Assembly: GCF_001542405.1 (NCBI RefSeq)
Contig: NZ_LNCD01000051.1
Coordinates: 62,001-126,000, forward strand
Direction: 5' to 3'
DNA: 64,000 nucleotides
Source: Rhizobium altiplani
GTDB taxonomy: Bacteria > Pseudomonadota > Alphaproteobacteria > Rhizobiales > Rhizobiaceae
The notes beneath the pieces were generated by a model, which saw only the letters and a list, made by a program, of their open reading frames with translations, was not told where the DNA came from and did no database searches. This document shows positions 62,732 to 64,000 of this stretch, one piece after another. The position numbers and the translations under genes were made by a program. Within the stretch, counting starts at the first letter, position 1, and each line of letters starts with the position of its first letter.

Positions 62732-62926
62732 CTGCACGGTACTCCTCTCTCTGACAGGGGATGATTCAAAATAAAGCGCGAATGCAAAAAAGGTTCCGGA
62801 TAAAGTTTCAAGGACGCTTCATCTTGTTCTTTCGCCCCGGCTCTGCCTTGTTGCGCCACTACGCTAATGCTCGATTCGGCTCCATAAGAGGTGGAGCCAC
62901 GACGAAAACGCACGAAGGAGATTGCG

Positions 62927-63955
62927 ATGTCGAACGCCAAGAACGGAATTTCCGAAATGCGCCCCAGAATTACAGTAATTGGTGTCGGCGGCGGCGGCGG
63001 CAATGCCATCAACAACATGATAGCGGAAAATCTCGAAGGCGTCGATTTCATTGCGGCCAACACCGATGCACAGGTATTGGCGACCTCCAAGGCACCCCGC
63101 CGTATCCAGCTCGGCGCCCATGTGACCGAAGGGTTGGGCGCCGGCTCACTGCCGGAAGTTGGCCGCGCAGCTGCAGAAGAATCGATCGACGAGATCATGG
63201 ACCATCTGGCCGGTTCCCACATGTGCTTCGTCACCGCAGGCATGGGCGGCGGCACCGGCACAGGTGCTGCACCTGTTATTGCCAAGGCTGCTCGCGACGC
63301 TGGCATCCTGACAGTCGGAGTCGTGACGAAGCCGTTCACGTTCGAAGGCAATCGCCGCATGAAGACCGCTGATGCCGGTATCGAGGCGCTTCGCGAGGCG
63401 GCCGATACGGTGATCGTCATCCCGAACCAGAACCTTTTCCGCATCGCCGATGCAAAGACCACCTTCGCCGATGCCTTCATGACCGCCGACCGCGTGCTTT
63501 ATGCCGGTGTTGGCTGCATCACCGACCTGATTGTCAAGGAAGGCCTGATCAATCTCGATTTCGCTGACGTGAAGTCCGTTATGCGCGGCATGGGCCGGGC
63601 AATGATGGGCACCGGCGAGGCTTCGGGTGAGGGGCGCGCGATGAAGGCCGCGGAGGCTGCCATTGCCAACCCGCTGCTCGACGATATTTCCATGAAGGGT
63701 GCCAGGGGCGTGCTGATCTCGATTTCCGGCGGCTCCGACATGACGCTCTTCGAAGTGGACGAGGCGGCAAGCCGTATCCGCGACGAGGTCCAGGATGAAG
63801 CCGATATCGTTGTTGGAGCGATCTTTGATCGCAACCTGGACGGTAAGTTCCGCGTCTCCGTAGTGGCGACGGGCCTCGACGGCGTGGCCGCTGGAACGCA
63901 GGCCCGTCCTAGCGTCGCGCTCGGCCAGGACATCCACACGCGTACACTCCAGTAA
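62927..63955 (+). CDS. ftsZ2: FtsZ2, truncated tubulin-like division protein
   Basis: A 342-residue FtsZ paralogue. The GTP-binding core is complete: [18 protein letters not shown], tubulin signature GGGTGTG at 107-113, and the T7 loop INLDFADV with the catalytic Asp. After the core it stops at [16 protein letters not shown], so the long linker and conserved C-terminal tail that bind FtsA are missing. This is like FtsZ2 of Sinorhizobium. GAAGGAG precedes ATG 62927. A terminator lies just after. The full-length ftsZ must be elsewhere. Confidence 0.92.
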   Translation: MSNAKNGISEMRPRITVIGVGGGGGNAINNMIAENLEGVDFIAANTDAQVLATSKAPRRIQLGAHVTEGLGAGSLPEVGRAAAEESIDEIMDHLAGSHMCFVTAGMGGGTGTGAAPVIAKAARDAGILTVGVVTKPFTFEGNRRMKTADAGIEALREAADTVIVIPNQNLFRIADAKTTFADAFMTADRVLYAGVGCITDLIVKEGLINLDFADVKSVMRGMGRAMMGTGEASGEGRAMKAAEAAIANPLLDDISMKGARGVLISISGGSDMTLFEVDEAASRIRDEVQDEADIVVGAIFDRNLDGKFRVSVVATGLDGVAAGTQARPSVALGQDIHTRTLQ

Positions 63956-63965
63956 GTCTCCTATC

Positions 63966-63993
63966 GCCTGCGCGTCCGATCGGGCGCGCAGGC
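63966..63993 (+). terminator. Intrinsic terminator after ftsZ2
   Basis: GCCTGCGCG pairs with CGCGCAGGC over 9 bp around a 10-base loop, 10 bp after the ftsZ2 stop. The T-tail lies at the window edge. Confidence 0.7.
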
Positions 63994-64000
63994 TTGTCCT

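Overview
The window is chromosomal DNA from an alphaproteobacterium of the order Rhizobiales, most likely Rhizobiaceae (Rhizobium/Sinorhizobium/Agrobacterium group). Three things point there: a type-1 nuo operon with a rhizobial insertion between nuoD and nuoE; the pair divK-pleD; and an FtsZ2-like second FtsZ, RNase J, a short ProS, GatCAB and alphaproteobacterial LexA boxes (GAAC-N7-GAAC). No rRNA or tRNA gene, insertion sequence, phage gene or CRISPR array was seen. The genes are mostly housekeeping, packed tightly and high in GC.

Layout: 1-13.8 kb is the distal part of the respiratory complex I operon, from the end of nuoD to nuoN. It carries two extra genes: a small secreted protein and a helix-hairpin-helix protein related to the C-terminal extension of NuoE. 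birA, rnj, mce and a DUF1467 gene follow on the same strand. 17.6-21 kb holds proS-lolC/E-lolD. 21-28.6 kb contains dnaE, an L,D-transpeptidase and dinB, and has three perfect LexA boxes. These sit next to a frameshifted DUF5680 gene, a secreted protein with a divergent 28-residue membrane peptide, and dinB. 28.6-34.9 kb has GNAT, HAD-like and DUF3572 genes, the cell-cycle regulators divK and pleD, a probable small RNA, rpmG, an MFS transporter and a DUF983 gene.

34.9-43.6 kb is a minus-strand block: rnr, topA, a decayed dprA, plsY, a dihydroorotase-like gene that has lost its metal ligands, and pyrB. 43.8-55.1 kb is mixed: an AidB-like acyl-CoA dehydrogenase, several GNAT genes (one with an in-frame stop), a TetR regulator, ruvX, the gatC/gatA and gatB genes, yjhX and a frameshifted DUF1294 gene. 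55.2-64 kb has an NDUFA12-type complex I accessory subunit, a DUF2155 protein, aat, accC-accB-aroQ, a DsbA-like thiol protein, an aminotransferase, a ketopantoate-reductase-like gene and ftsZ2.

Functional links: complex I genes occur at both ends (nuo and NDUFA12). BirA (13.8 kb) should biotinylate AccB (58.1 kb). GatCAB amidates mischarged tRNAs. DivK and PleD control polar development and c-di-GMP. The least ordinary parts are the SOS-controlled locus around 21.4-22.4 kb, the four or five broken genes, the pleD-rpmG spacer RNA and the non-catalytic dihydroorotase paired with PyrB.
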